This document shows, piece by piece, positions 8,247-16,790 of a DNA stretch of 64,000 bases. The translations under genes and the position numbers were made by a program. The stretch is from assembly GCF_900188145.1 (NCBI RefSeq), contig NZ_FZOJ01000007.1, positions 124,001-188,000 of the forward strand. The letters are read 5' to 3'. Each line of letters opens with the position of its first letter. The stretch's first letter is position 1. The notes under the pieces are model-generated. The model was not told the origin of the DNA. It searched no databases and was given only the letters and a program-made list of their open reading frames with translations. The DNA is from Anaerovirgula multivorans. Lineage in GTDB: Bacteria > Bacillota > Clostridia > Peptostreptococcales > Natronincolaceae.

Positions 8247-10226
8247 TTAGATAACATCTGATTCTTCGATGTATTTATATCCATGTTCTGAAATATATTC
8301 TTTTCTTCCTGTTAGATTATCTCCTAAGAACAACTCAAATGCTTCTTTCGTAGCTTGAGCTTCTGCAGGAGTAACCTTAATCAGTCTTCTTGTTTCTGGA
8401 TTCATGGTGGTTTGCCACATCATTTCAGGCTCATTTTCCCCTAATCCCTTTGATCTTTGAATTTTATAATTGTTCTTTAGCTTCTTTAAAATCGTGTTTT
8501 TTTCTCCATCTGAATATGCAAAGTACACATTCCCTTTGCTATCAGTAATCTCATATAGTGGTGACTCTGCGATATATACATATCCTCTTTCAATTAGGGT
8601 GGGGGTCAGAACATATAACATGGTTAGAATCAGTGTCCTAATCTGAAACCCGTCCACATCCGCATCTGTACAAATAATGATCTTATTCCAATTAAGCTTT
8701 TCAAGGTCAAAAAAGCTTAAATCGTTGTGCTTGTTTTTAATCTCCACGCCACATCCTAATACCTTTAAAAGATCTACGATGATATCATTTTTAAATATCT
8801 TTTCATAATCAGATTTTAAACAGTTTAATATCTTTCCTCTGACCGGAATAATTGCTTGAAAATCTGCATCCCTCCCCATTTTTGTGGAGCCTAAAGCTGA
8901 ATCCCCTTCCACTATAAAGAGCTCTCTCTTCGATAAATCCTTACTTCTGCAATCCACAAACTTTTTAACCTTATTAGAAAAATTATCAATACTCTTACTT
9001 AGTTTTTTTCTAACATCGATCCTAGTCAGTTCTGCTTTTTCTCTGCTTCGCTTATTTATTAGTACTTGATCTATAATTTTCTCTAGCTCTATTTGGTTTT
9101 CTATAAAATAAACCTCTAGCTTTTCCTTTAGAAAAGTCGTCATGGCTTCTTGAATAAACTTATTAGTAATAGCCTTTTTTGTTTGGTTTTCATAGCTTGT
9201 GATGGTAGAGTATGTATTGGTAACCAATATTAAACTATCTTTAATATCGGTGAAGGTTACTCTTTTCTCGTTTTTGGTATATTTATTCTTGTCTTTTGCG
9301 AAGCTATGTATTTGTGAAGAAAAGGCACTATCTACAGCCTTATCTGGCGATCCCCCGTACTCTAGAAAAGAGGAATTATGATAATACTCAAGTATTGTGT
9401 TCTCATTGTTAAAGACAAAAGCCACTTCAATTTTAAGCTTATAGTCTTCTTTGTCCTCACGATCTCTTCCCTTTGTTTCAAGCTCAAAGTACTGAGGTTC
9501 AGTAAAACCCTTTTCTCCATTGATTTCCTTAACATAGTCTATAATACCCTTTTCATAATAATACTCAAAAGTTTCCTCAGTTTCTTCGTCATATAGCTTA
9601 AATGTGATTCCCTTATTTACAATCGCCTGCCTTCTAAGAGTTTCCTTAAAAAAGCTTAGGGGGATGTCGATATCGTTGAAAACATCAAGGTCAGGCTTCC
9701 ATCTAATGATGGTACCGGTATGCTTATAATCATATGCTTCCTTGATCAATCCACCAATATTATCTCCCTTTTCAAAGTGCAGATTATATTTGTGTCCATC
9801 TCGATAGACTTCTACATCCATGTATTCAGATGCAAATTGGGTAGCAGCAGTACCGAGTCCATTCAAACCGATGCTGTACTGATAGTTACTACCTGTATTG
9901 TTATTGTACTTTCCACCACCATAAAGGATCGTAAATACAATCTCCCAGTTATATTTTTCTTCCTTCGTATTATACTCTAAGGGGATTCCCCTCCCCTGAT
10001 CTCTTACTTCTATGGATTTATCCTTGTACCGAAAGGCTTCTATTAAATCTCCAAAACCTTCCTGTGCTTCATCTCTAGAATTTGCTACTATCTCTACAAG
10101 GGTATGGCGACATCCTTCTACACCATCACTACCAAATATTACCCCTGGCCTAAGTCTAACCTTATCCTTTTCTTCTAAGGTTGAAAGACTATCGTTTCCA
10201 TAATTGTGTTGATTTTTTGCAGTCAT
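8247..10226 (-). CDS. Type II topoisomerase subunit B (ParE/GyrB-like paralogue)
   Basis: 659 residues, ATPase/TOPRIM subunit. The GHKL nucleotide pocket shows EIVANSRDEA (about 46-55), DQGRGIPLEY and the lid GLNGLGTAA. The TOPRIM metal site shows VEGDSALGS (about 437) and CTDADVDGFQIRTL (about 523). The usual RYKGLGEM is RSKGLGENEPE (about 594), and TDADVDGAHI has FQ in place of AH. The RPGVIFGSDGVEGCRH block is also unusual. Such sequence drift suggests a specialised second topoisomerase IV-like enzyme rather than the housekeeping gyrase. It forms an operon with the A subunit downstream. Confidence 0.85.
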   Translation of the reverse strand: MTAKNQHNYGNDSLSTLEEKDKVRLRPGVIFGSDGVEGCRHTLVEIVANSRDEAQEGFGDLIEAFRYKDKSIEVRDQGRGIPLEYNTKEEKYNWEIVFTILYGGGKYNNNTGSNYQYSIGLNGLGTAATQFASEYMDVEVYRDGHKYNLHFEKGDNIGGLIKEAYDYKHTGTIIRWKPDLDVFNDIDIPLSFFKETLRRQAIVNKGITFKLYDEETEETFEYYYEKGIIDYVKEINGEKGFTEPQYFELETKGRDREDKEDYKLKIEVAFVFNNENTILEYYHNSSFLEYGGSPDKAVDSAFSSQIHSFAKDKNKYTKNEKRVTFTDIKDSLILVTNTYSTITSYENQTKKAITNKFIQEAMTTFLKEKLEVYFIENQIELEKIIDQVLINKRSREKAELTRIDVRKKLSKSIDNFSNKVKKFVDCRSKDLSKRELFIVEGDSALGSTKMGRDADFQAIIPVRGKILNCLKSDYEKIFKNDIIVDLLKVLGCGVEIKNKHNDLSFFDLEKLNWNKIIICTDADVDGFQIRTLILTMLYVLTPTLIERGYVYIAESPLYEITDSKGNVYFAYSDGEKNTILKKLKNNYKIQRSKGLGENEPEMMWQTTMNPETRRLIKVTPAEAQATKEAFELFLGDNLTGRKEYISEHGYKYIEESDVI

Positions 10227-10601
10227 ATTTGCCCCTCTTTCCTTTTATAAAACTTTATGTGGCACTCATCCCTTTACACAAAGAGGAGAGTTTTCTGCCA
10301 CAGTCATTATAAACAACATTAATAATAATATCACATAATTAATAAGTTAGCGACCCATCTTATGGCCTGTCTTTTATTTGATATTAGACATTCATACTTT
10401 TTTACCTTCTTACATTATTTCAAATTGATTATGTTGATTATGTTGGTTGAATGAAAAACTAACTTCAAGACACTGGAATTTAGTTTTTCATTCAACCAGA
10501 TTCTTGCTAATACTGCTAACCCTACCAATACAAAGTCACTTGGCAGATATTCAATTTATCCATATCCACCAAGTGGATGCAATAATTAACTTTATTTAAA
10601 A
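10227..10601. other. Intergenic region with 18-bp inverted repeat
   Basis: 375 bases between the topoisomerase operon start and the mgtE stop, both on the - strand. Its main feature is the perfect inverted repeat at 10444-10498. A second, weaker repeat (CACTTGG ... CCAAGTG, 10537-10575) lies near the mgtE end. No coding potential is seen. The topoisomerase promoter must lie here. Confidence 0.5.
10444..10498. repeat. Long perfect inverted repeat
   Basis: Arms TGGTTGAATGAAAAACTA (10444-10461) and its exact complement at 10481-10498 surround a 19-base centre. With 18 perfect pairs it can form a very stable hairpin, but no T tract follows on either strand. It could be an RNA stability element past mgtE, an operator for the topoisomerase operon, or the trace of a small palindromic repeat. 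Confidence 0.7.
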
Positions 10602-11936
10602 CTAAATCAATGCATGGATAAGAATTGTCGCTAAACCAAGAAAGAAGAAAAAACCTAAAACATCCGTCACTGTAGTTACAAAGACTCCAGAAGCTAAAGC
10701 GGGATCGATATTAAGCTTCTTTAACGTAACTGGAACGAAATATCCAGATATAGTAGAAACGATTAAATTTAGAAACATAGCCATCCCAATGACAAATCCA
10801 AATACTGGATTACCTACCCATAAATAGCCTAGCAATGCTACTATTAACCCCAGTAAGACCCCATTAATCATCCCTACATATATTTCCTTCATAAGTACTT
10901 GCTTTGAATTTTCTAGTGTCAATTCACCTAGTGCAATTCCCCGAATAATCATTGTTAATGTCTGGGTGCCTGCATTTCCCCCCATACCTGCGACGATCGG
11001 CATAAACGTGGCTAGAGCAACAATTCTAGAAATAGTAGATTCAAATAAACTAACTGTAGCCGCCGCCATAATTGCTGTAACTAGATTAACCAAAAGCCAA
11101 GGTAATCTGCTTCGAATGGAGTTACCCACAGAGCCTGCTAGTTTTTCACCTTCTCCTAAACCTGCTAACCGATACAGATCTTCCGTATGTTCTTCTCTTA
11201 AAATTTCCATCACATCATCAACTGTAATGATTCCCAACATAACTCCTAAACCGTTGGTTACAGGCATGACTAGAAATCCATACTTTTCAAATAAATGACC
11301 TACTTCTTCTTGATCCATTTCCGCTGGTACACTTAGGACCTTCTCGTTCATAATCTCTGTAACTGAAGTGCTAAAACTGCTGATGATGATATCTCTAAGG
11401 GCAACTACCCCCTTCAACACTTCCTTATCGTCTATAACATAAAGATAATAAGGGGTTTCTGCACTAGGTGCTTCTTTTTGTAAGTATTGAAGAGTTTGAC
11501 CCACTGTCATATTTTCCTTTATGGCAAGAAATTCAGTTGCCATAATTCCACCCGCCGTATCAGGTGCGTACCCCAGTAGTTCTTTCACCTCTTCTGCTTC
11601 TTCTTTATCCATCTGTAGAATGATCATTTCTTTTTTATCTTCATCAATGTTACCCAGTAAATCTACTAGTTCATCTGAAGACATTTCACTGATTATTTTT
11701 TTCTGTCTATTTTCGGTAAACAAGGACAATAAATTGTACTTTTCATCATTTTCAGCTTGGTCTATAATCAATGCAATATAGTCATCTGGTAGTTTTCGTA
11801 GAATAGATACGATATCACCTTCAAAATCATTGATAGCATCTAAAATATCTGCAGGATGTATATCTTCAATACGTTCTAAGATCTCTTCTTTACTTGAGTT
11901 TAATAGAAACGTGATAATTTCATCTTCATAGAACAT
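10602..11936 (-). CDS. mgtE: Magnesium transporter MgtE
   Basis: 444 residues with full MgtE architecture. The cytosolic superhelical N domain (about 1-130) holds the LxxLPD-type repeats. Two CBS domains follow (about 135-255), with MNEKVLSVPAEMDQEEV and the GIITVDDVMEIL end, then a plug helix and five membrane helices (about 280-444). The pore motif PIVAGMGGNAGTQTLT and the acidic LASGVFVTTVTDVLGFF segment that binds Mg2+ are intact. The CBS/N domains gate the channel by intracellular Mg2+ in characterised members. Strong SD AAGGAGGGAG. A 440-base leader containing a structured repeat precedes it. Confidence 0.95.
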   Translation of the reverse strand: MFYEDEIITFLLNSSKEEILERIEDIHPADILDAINDFEGDIVSILRKLPDDYIALIIDQAENDEKYNLLSLFTENRQKKIISEMSSDELVDLLGNIDEDKKEMIILQMDKEEAEEVKELLGYAPDTAGGIMATEFLAIKENMTVGQTLQYLQKEAPSAETPYYLYVIDDKEVLKGVVALRDIIISSFSTSVTEIMNEKVLSVPAEMDQEEVGHLFEKYGFLVMPVTNGLGVMLGIITVDDVMEILREEHTEDLYRLAGLGEGEKLAGSVGNSIRSRLPWLLVNLVTAIMAAATVSLFESTISRIVALATFMPIVAGMGGNAGTQTLTMIIRGIALGELTLENSKQVLMKEIYVGMINGVLLGLIVALLGYLWVGNPVFGFVIGMAMFLNLIVSTISGYFVPVTLKKLNIDPALASGVFVTTVTDVLGFFFFLGLATILIHALI

Positions 11937-12002
11937 CAGTACTCCCTCCTTGATGTTATTTATTTAATTACAAATATATATAATTTTGTAGATATTCACC
12001 TC

Positions 12003-12110
12003 CGAATTTTAATATACTAAAAGTTGCATTTGCAGTCCTTGGCCACCTCTTCTTTTATCCAAGAGTGAAACCTTAGACCGTGTATATTTAATTAAAGTAT
12101 AGGAGCCAAC
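12003..12110 (-). ncRNA. Candidate structured leader element (copy A of a two-copy repeat)
   Basis: On the - strand, in the long 5' leader of mgtE, the core reads ATACACGGTCTAAGGTTTC ... GGACTGCAAATGCAAC ... TTTTAGTATATTAAAATT. The outer strands pair (GTATAT with ATATAC, extended by A/T pairs), and an inner CTTGG/CCAAG stem carries a longer loop than in the other copy at 14324-14446. The conserved junction sequence with variable stem length looks like a structured RNA. It does not match the M-box Mg2+ riboswitch as I know it, although GGCTCCTATA occurs at its upstream edge. Function unproven. Confidence 0.45.
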
Positions 12111-12340
12111 ATCTGTATAAAATAATAATATTTTTTATCTTCATTTTTCATTATAGTTGCTAACAATGATATCTTACAAGCTTATTTATTTTAAAATAAG
12201 CAATTCAATATCTGCTTTTGTGTTTTTATTCAGTGATTTGCATATTTCTTCTTGTCAATTAGACCTCTAAGTAAAATGAAAAATATACATATCTTCTCAA
12301 AATATTATAGCTAGGATAATGGCCCGTAGAAATGGAAAAA

Positions 12341-12366
12341 GACACTATGAATATTTACATAGTGCC
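12341..12366 (-). terminator. Terminator of the M28 peptidase gene
   Basis: On the - strand, GGCACTATG pairs with CATAGTGTC around an 8-base loop and is followed by TTTTT. It starts 15 bases after the peptidase stop. Confidence 0.85.
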
Positions 12367-12380
12367 TTTCATTCTATTAT

Positions 12381-13775
12381 TTATTCTTCTGGTATCTCAG
12401 TATTGCGTAATTCAGACTTAGGTACTTTTGATTTTAGTTCTTTTTCTACCTTCTTAGATGGAGCTTTGGCTAGGTCATAGGTCATAGTAGTTACTAAAGA
12501 GCCCATATTGTATAAATTTTCCTTGCTAATTTTATCAAGGCTATCTTCATCCGTATGGTAGTATGGGTCTGGACCATAATTTAAGAACACTACAGGTATT
12601 CCTACATAATCAAAAGGTGCATGATCACTTGCTGTAGAGATACTTCTTTCGTATTGGAAATCGAATTCTTGTATATATACTTCAGCTAAATCAGCTACAA
12701 AGGATTCTCTATTTGTTGCGGTCATTACTCCTATTCCATTACCTACCCCAACCATATCCATATTAATCATTGCCAATATATCATCTAACTCCTCATCAGT
12801 TAAGGATTCCACATATTCATAGGAACCATTTAATCCTACTTCTTCTGCTCCAAAGGCGATGAATTTAATATTATAAGCTAGCTTTTCCTTAGAAAGCACC
12901 CTTGCAATCTCTAGCATAGTCGCTGTACCAGAAGCATTGTCATTAGCTCCTGGACAATCTACTGAGTCGTAGTGAGCTCCAATTATTATGGTTTGAGCTT
13001 TTTTATTATTACCAGTCGCCTTTAGGGTTGCTATTATATTTTGAGAGTAACTGTCAGCAATAGATGTATCATTTTTAATAGTCATAACAACTATTTCATC
13101 CTTTAGCAGTTCTGCTAACTCAAGGCCGTCCTTCTTGCACATTGCTACTACTGGAATATCAGTAGGACTACCTAATGTCCCCATAATCATATCTAATTCA
13201 TTAGTGGCATTATTATAAATAATTGCTCCAACGGCTCCAGCTGCAGCAGCATTTTCAGCTTTTTCAAAAAATGTAAAATCCCCCCTTGAAATTAGTGCAA
13301 TTTTACCTTCTACATCTTTTCCTTCATAATCTGATACATACCCCAAACCCACATGCACTATTTCTGCTGTTAATTCTCCACCTTCAAATTCTGTTGTATC
13401 TGGTGTAAAATCAAAGTTTCTAGTTGTAAACTCTCTTTCCTCTGGTGAGACCATTTTTAATTCCACACCATTACTCACATATGAAAGTACTGGAAATTCT
13501 TGTCTCTCTACCTCTAATCCATACTTTTGAAACTGCTTAGCAATATAGTCTGCTGCCCTATACTCCCCCTCAAATCCAGTGACTCTGGCATTATCTATAC
13601 CATTTGGGTTTTCTTCATCTGCAAATACTAGTGCGGCGATATGATTATAAATATTGTCTGGAGATACCTCTGGTAAAAGATCCTTATGTACTGGAGCCGC
13701 AAAAGCTACTGATGACATAAGGAAAACAAATGCCAGTACCAATATTATTCCTTTAATTCTTGTGTTTTTAATCAT
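12381..13775 (-). CDS. Secreted M28-family zinc aminopeptidase with PA domain
   Basis: 464 residues. A signal peptide (about 1-26, ending VAFAAP) exports it. A protease-associated domain (about 130-240, GKIALISRGDFTFFEKAENA) is inserted before the catalytic part. The di-zinc M28 ligands are all visible: GAHYDS (His/Asp, about 266), PGANDNASG (bridging Asp), GAEEVG (catalytic Glu plus ligand), INMDMVG (Asp) and YYHTDEDS (His). The family removes N-terminal residues from extracellular peptides. The Lys-rich 35-residue tail may bind the cell wall. SD is GGAGGACAAGAA before ATG 13775. It is a monocistronic gene with its own terminator at 12341-12366. Confidence 0.92.
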   Translation of the reverse strand: MIKNTRIKGIILVLAFVFLMSSVAFAAPVHKDLLPEVSPDNIYNHIAALVFADEENPNGIDNARVTGFEGEYRAADYIAKQFQKYGLEVERQEFPVLSYVSNGVELKMVSPEEREFTTRNFDFTPDTTEFEGGELTAEIVHVGLGYVSDYEGKDVEGKIALISRGDFTFFEKAENAAAAGAVGAIIYNNATNELDMIMGTLGSPTDIPVVAMCKKDGLELAELLKDEIVVMTIKNDTSIADSYSQNIIATLKATGNNKKAQTIIIGAHYDSVDCPGANDNASGTATMLEIARVLSKEKLAYNIKFIAFGAEEVGLNGSYEYVESLTDEELDDILAMINMDMVGVGNGIGVMTATNRESFVADLAEVYIQEFDFQYERSISTASDHAPFDYVGIPVVFLNYGPDPYYHTDEDSLDKISKENLYNMGSLVTTMTYDLAKAPSKKVEKELKSKVPKSELRNTEIPEE

Positions 13776-14100
13776 TTCTTGTCCTCCTTTATATTTTTTA
13801 TTGTACTATTGACTACCACAACTTTAAAATAGATTTGATGCTCAGTACCTTAATTTATGTATTATCTTAATAATAATACTGTTTTTATATATACCATTAT
13901 ATAGATATTAGTAATTATTGTTTGTCATAACTTGGTGTCGTTTGTAAAAAGTATCCATGAAAAATTTCTAAATATAGTTGTCCTTTGACAGCTGTAGACA
14001 TGTTGTGCATGTCATTTAAAGGTATTTTTATGTTTGCTACGTTAATTAAATACAGATACTCCAAATACTACATCTTTTTAAAAAAATTCAAATAAGATAA
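13776..14100. other. Intergenic region without intact gene
   Basis: 325 A+T-rich bases upstream of the M28 peptidase, presumably holding its promoter. A small dyad ACATG..CATGT occurs near 13999-14012. Nothing else is recognisable. The stretch may include eroded upstream sequence of the IclR remnant that follows. Confidence 0.4.
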
Positions 14101-14250
14101 TTGGGATTTTCCAATAAAAAAAGAACCCTAGCTAATCCATTAGCAGCAATTAGTGTATTTGGTCCAACTACTAGAATGTTATCTAATAAACCTTTGTTGG
14201 TAAAACAGTTGAAAAATATGGCAGCAAAAATTTCTGAAAGCTTAACATAG
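14101..14250 (+). pseudogene. C-terminal remnant of IclR-family regulator
   Basis: About 50 codons read in one frame to the TAG at 14248: NPLAAISVFGPTTRMLSN, then a final helix MAAKISESLT. That is the characteristic end of IclR effector-binding domains (AISVSGPT... ISERLG). The DNA-binding part and start are gone; a stop lies just upstream in frame. A strong terminator follows immediately, overlapping the stop, so the transcription unit's natural end is preserved. Confidence 0.65.
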
Positions 14251-14286
14251 AGAAAACCACCCGTATCCCGGGTGGTTTTCTCTATG
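14246..14286 (+). terminator. Strong 18-bp hairpin terminator
   Basis: CATAGAGAAAACCACCCG pairs perfectly with CGGGTGGTTTTCTCTATG around a 5-base loop. It overlaps the stop of the IclR remnant. The T-rich half of the stem itself supplies the pyrimidine tail. Confidence 0.75.
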
Positions 14287-14323
14287 CCTTCAATAAATCA
14301 TATTTATAATTAGTTCATTAAAT

Positions 14324-14446
14324 TATAGATAACCAATATTAAACCTTAATTTTTGATATACACGGTCTACGGTTTCGCTCAAAACCATGGGCTGCAAATG
14401 TAGCTCTTAGTATATTAAAATTAAGTTCTGTAGTTGGTTATCTATA
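14324..14446 (+). repeat. Palindromic structured element (copy B of a two-copy repeat)
   Basis: Outer perfect 13-bp inverted repeats TATAGATAACCAA / TTGGTTATCTATA bound a 123-base block. Inside, CTTAATTTT pairs with AAAATTAAG and ATATAC with GTATAT. The core ACGGTCTACGGTTTC ... GGGCTGCAAATGTAGC is shared with the element in the mgtE leader at 12003-12110. The right arm overlaps the last codons of the LysR gene. The core is oriented on the + strand and has no + strand gene directly downstream except the divergent transporter beyond LysR. A mobile palindromic repeat is therefore as likely as a regulator. Confidence 0.6.
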
Positions 14447-15329
14447 TATTGTTTTTAAAAAAGGAATAAAACATATCCACTTCATTTTGAATTATGTCAC
14501 TTCTTAAGTGTATGAAGTTAAATTCTCTATTAATTGCAAAGTCCGATAGTTTGATCTCTACTAGCTGTTGTTTTTTTATTTCCTCTCGTACTGCATCCTC
14601 GTATATAAAGGTAATTCCCATACCGTTTTTAACCATGTTTTTTATAACATTAACATTCCCTATTTCAATAATATTTTTGAAATTTTCAAGAGTGTAATTC
14701 TTATCAAAAAGTCCCCTCTCCAGTACTTCCCGTGAACCTGAACCTTTTTCACGTACGATAATAGTTTCATTTTTTAGATCTTCTAAAGATATGTTCTTTT
14801 TAGTGATCAATGGGTGTTTGAAAGGTGCTGTTAATATAAAATCAGCAGTTTTCCATAACCTGCTTTCATAGTCAGCTTTATTAAACAGCCCTTCAACCAA
14901 TGCAAATCTAATTTCGCCATTTTGCAGCATCCTGAGAACCGCTTGGGTATTATCAATATACATAGTTATATCATATTCACTAAAAGCTTTTATGAAATCA
15001 CTGAGTATTGGTGAAAGAGTAAATTCGCCGATGGTTAAAGTAGCTGCAAATTTGAGTGTCTTGCTTTCTCTATTCATCTCTTTGAGTCTCTGTGTAATAA
15101 TTTTTTCATTAGCTTTTGCATTTTGAAAATACTTATAGAGAAGTTCTCCTGCCTTTGTAAGCTTTAATTCCTTATTTGAATACTCAAGTAGCCTGCAGCC
15201 ATACCGTTTTTCAAAAAACTGAATATGCTGAGTTACCGCAGGTTGAGTTATGCAAAGTTCTTTCGATGCTTTTGTATAACTTTTGTTTTTATATACAGCC
15301 AAAAATGACTCTATTCTTGGGTCCAGCAT
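14442..15329 (-). CDS. LysR-family transcriptional regulator
   Basis: 295 residues. The N-terminal winged HTH (IESFLAVYKNKSYTKASKEL..TQPAVTQHIQFFEKRYG, first 45 residues) and a periplasmic-binding-like effector domain (about 90-295) are complete. ATG 15329 is preferred because AAAGGTG lies just upstream; an in-frame GTG at 15338 has no spacing to the SD. It is divergent from the YeiH-family transporter with 137 bases between starts, the classic arrangement for a LysR activator of its neighbour. The spacer holds TATAATATTTGTG-like A/T dyads but no confident operator. YeiH neighbours are often controlled this way. Confidence 0.9.
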   Translation of the reverse strand: MLDPRIESFLAVYKNKSYTKASKELCITQPAVTQHIQFFEKRYGCRLLEYSNKELKLTKAGELLYKYFQNAKANEKIITQRLKEMNRESKTLKFAATLTIGEFTLSPILSDFIKAFSEYDITMYIDNTQAVLRMLQNGEIRFALVEGLFNKADYESRLWKTADFILTAPFKHPLITKKNISLEDLKNETIIVREKGSGSREVLERGLFDKNYTLENFKNIIEIGNVNVIKNMVKNGMGITFIYEDAVREEIKKQQLVEIKLSDFAINREFNFIHLRSDIIQNEVDMFYSFFKNNI

Positions 15330-15466
15330 TATAATCACACCTTTCTAATCTCACCATCACAAATATTATATATAAACACATATTATAGATTCATAAATAT
15401 TTATAATTAGATCTTATGATAAATAGATGTTAGAATCAAGTGTAAGATTAAAAAGGAGTTGATTTT

Positions 15467-16510
15467 GTGTCATTTATTAAAAATATTGCAGGAGGAACAC
15501 TGCTTACTGTAATACTTGCAGTTGTATCAATTTTTATTAGCCAGCTTATTCCATACCATCTCATAGGTGCAGGAGTTTTTGCATTGCTTATGGGTATGCT
15601 TTTAAATCCCGTAGTTTCGAAGTATGATATGTTTGAAAAAGGCTTCAATTATACATCAAAGAAGGTACTCCGCCTTGCAATTATCCTTATGGGTTTTACG
15701 CTTAACTTTTCACAGGTGCTGGAAGTAGGTAAATTCTCCTTAATTGTTATGATGTTTACCCTTATCACAGCTTTCGGTGGAGGATATTTGCTAGGAAAGT
15801 TTTTAAAAATGAATTGGAAGCTGTCAGGGCTTATATCAGCCGGGACAGGTATCTGCGGTGGTTCTGCCGTTAGTGCTATTGCTCCTGTTATTGATGCAGA
15901 GGACAGTGATATTGCTTATGCCATCTCTGCAACCTTTATATTTGATATTATTATGGTAGTCCTTTTCCCTACAATGGGTAAATACTTTGGAATGACTGAT
16001 TTAGGCTATGGGATTTGGACAGGAACAGCAGTCAATGATACCTCATCGGTGGTTGCAGCAGGATACGCTTTTTCTGACATCGCAGGTAACTTTTCCGTTA
16101 TAGTTAAGCTTACACGTACTTTGTCAATCGTTCCTGTGGTACTTGTATTTGCATATATCAATCAGCGACTTATAAGTAAAGTCGAGGGGACATCTTCAGG
16201 GGTAAACACAACATCAGCTCTTCGCCAAAAGGAAAAAGTGGATATAAAAAAGATTTTCCCCTGGTTTATATTGGCGTTTCTTGGTATGGTCGTTATTAGA
16301 AGCACAGGATTAATTCCACAGTCGGTAAGTCATTCTATCTCCAGCACAAGCAAATTTTTAATGGTTATGTCTCTTGGTGCAATAGGATTTAAAACAAATT
16401 TCAGTAAGGTGGCAAAATCAGGATTTGTTCCAATGATATATGGGTTCATTATCTCTGCATTAGTGGTTATCGTGTCATTTTTAGTACAAATGACTCTAGG
16501 TCAAGTTTAA
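15467..16510 (+). CDS. YeiH-family putative sulfate exporter
   Basis: 347 residues, about ten membrane spans. It has the family blocks ALLMGMLLNP, SGLISAGTGICGGSAVSAIAPVI (about 121-143) and TGTAVNDTSSVVAAGYAFS (about 188-206). The Gly/Ser/Asp-rich repeats probably form the transport path. The family (UPF0324, YeiH) is annotated as a sulfate exporter by homology and has been linked to sulfonate or taurine metabolism; substrate here is not known. Translation starts at GTG 15467 with AAAAGGAG eight bases before it; no better ATG exists. Divergently transcribed from the LysR gene, its likely regulator. Confidence 0.85.
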   Translation: MSFIKNIAGGTLLTVILAVVSIFISQLIPYHLIGAGVFALLMGMLLNPVVSKYDMFEKGFNYTSKKVLRLAIILMGFTLNFSQVLEVGKFSLIVMMFTLITAFGGGYLLGKFLKMNWKLSGLISAGTGICGGSAVSAIAPVIDAEDSDIAYAISATFIFDIIMVVLFPTMGKYFGMTDLGYGIWTGTAVNDTSSVVAAGYAFSDIAGNFSVIVKLTRTLSIVPVVLVFAYINQRLISKVEGTSSGVNTTSALRQKEKVDIKKIFPWFILAFLGMVVIRSTGLIPQSVSHSISSTSKFLMVMSLGAIGFKTNFSKVAKSGFVPMIYGFIISALVVIVSFLVQMTLGQV

Positions 16511-16514
16511 TACT

Positions 16515-16683
16515 TCCAGCTAAAACACCAATTGAGGATAAAATCAACATCCTAACTTTATCTGGTGTTCTAGCTTTAGGTGGACAGCCATAGTTTTTAC
16601 CAAAATTTCCGCTGTATGACCTCCCTCTTACCAATAGAATAGCAGAAGTGTTATCTGCCTATCCGACATTTTCTGCACAATAG
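16515..16683 (+). pseudogene. Possible short gene remnant, family unknown
   Basis: One frame reads about 56 codons with a single internal stop: KTPIEDKINILTLSGVLALG, a TAG, then FPLYDLPLTNRIAEVLSAYP. The composition is protein-like rather than random, but I do not recognise the family. A hairpin GCCCCCT/AGGGGGC follows at 16689-16708. Confidence 0.3.
16519..16574 (+). terminator. Nested hairpin after YeiH gene
   Basis: GCTAAAACACCA pairs with TGGTGTTCTAGC (one mismatch) and encloses an AGGAT/ATCCT stem. It begins nine bases after the transporter stop. No T tract follows. The same DNA reads as part of a short open run (see the entry at 16515-16683), so its role as a 3' end is uncertain. Confidence 0.4.
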
Positions 16684-16688
16684 GGATT

Positions 16689-16708
16689 GCCCCCTTTATT
16701 TAGGGGGC
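16689..16708. terminator. G/C-rich hairpin
   Basis: GCCCCCT and AGGGGGC form a 7-bp stem around a 6-base A/T loop. It is the only G/C-rich patch in the gap between the YeiH gene and the convergent L,D-transpeptidase gene. It probably serves as their shared terminator, although the T tail is poor. Confidence 0.5.
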
Positions 16709-16790
16709 ATAGTTATTTCATCAATTCCCGAGAGTTGAGATTGATGATGAAAGATATGTTATTGAGTATAAAGAACAAAATATAAAAATA

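Noticed and set aside
9720-9980. Hydrophobic open frame on + strand inside the topoisomerase B gene
   Set aside because: Antisense shadow of a clear conserved gene; no ribosome binding site.
12003-12110. M-box (ykoK) Mg2+ riboswitch upstream of mgtE
   Set aside because: GGCTCCTATA on the - strand resembles one M-box segment, but the other conserved segments and long helices are not found, and the surrounding core recurs at 14.4 kb away from any Mg2+ gene.
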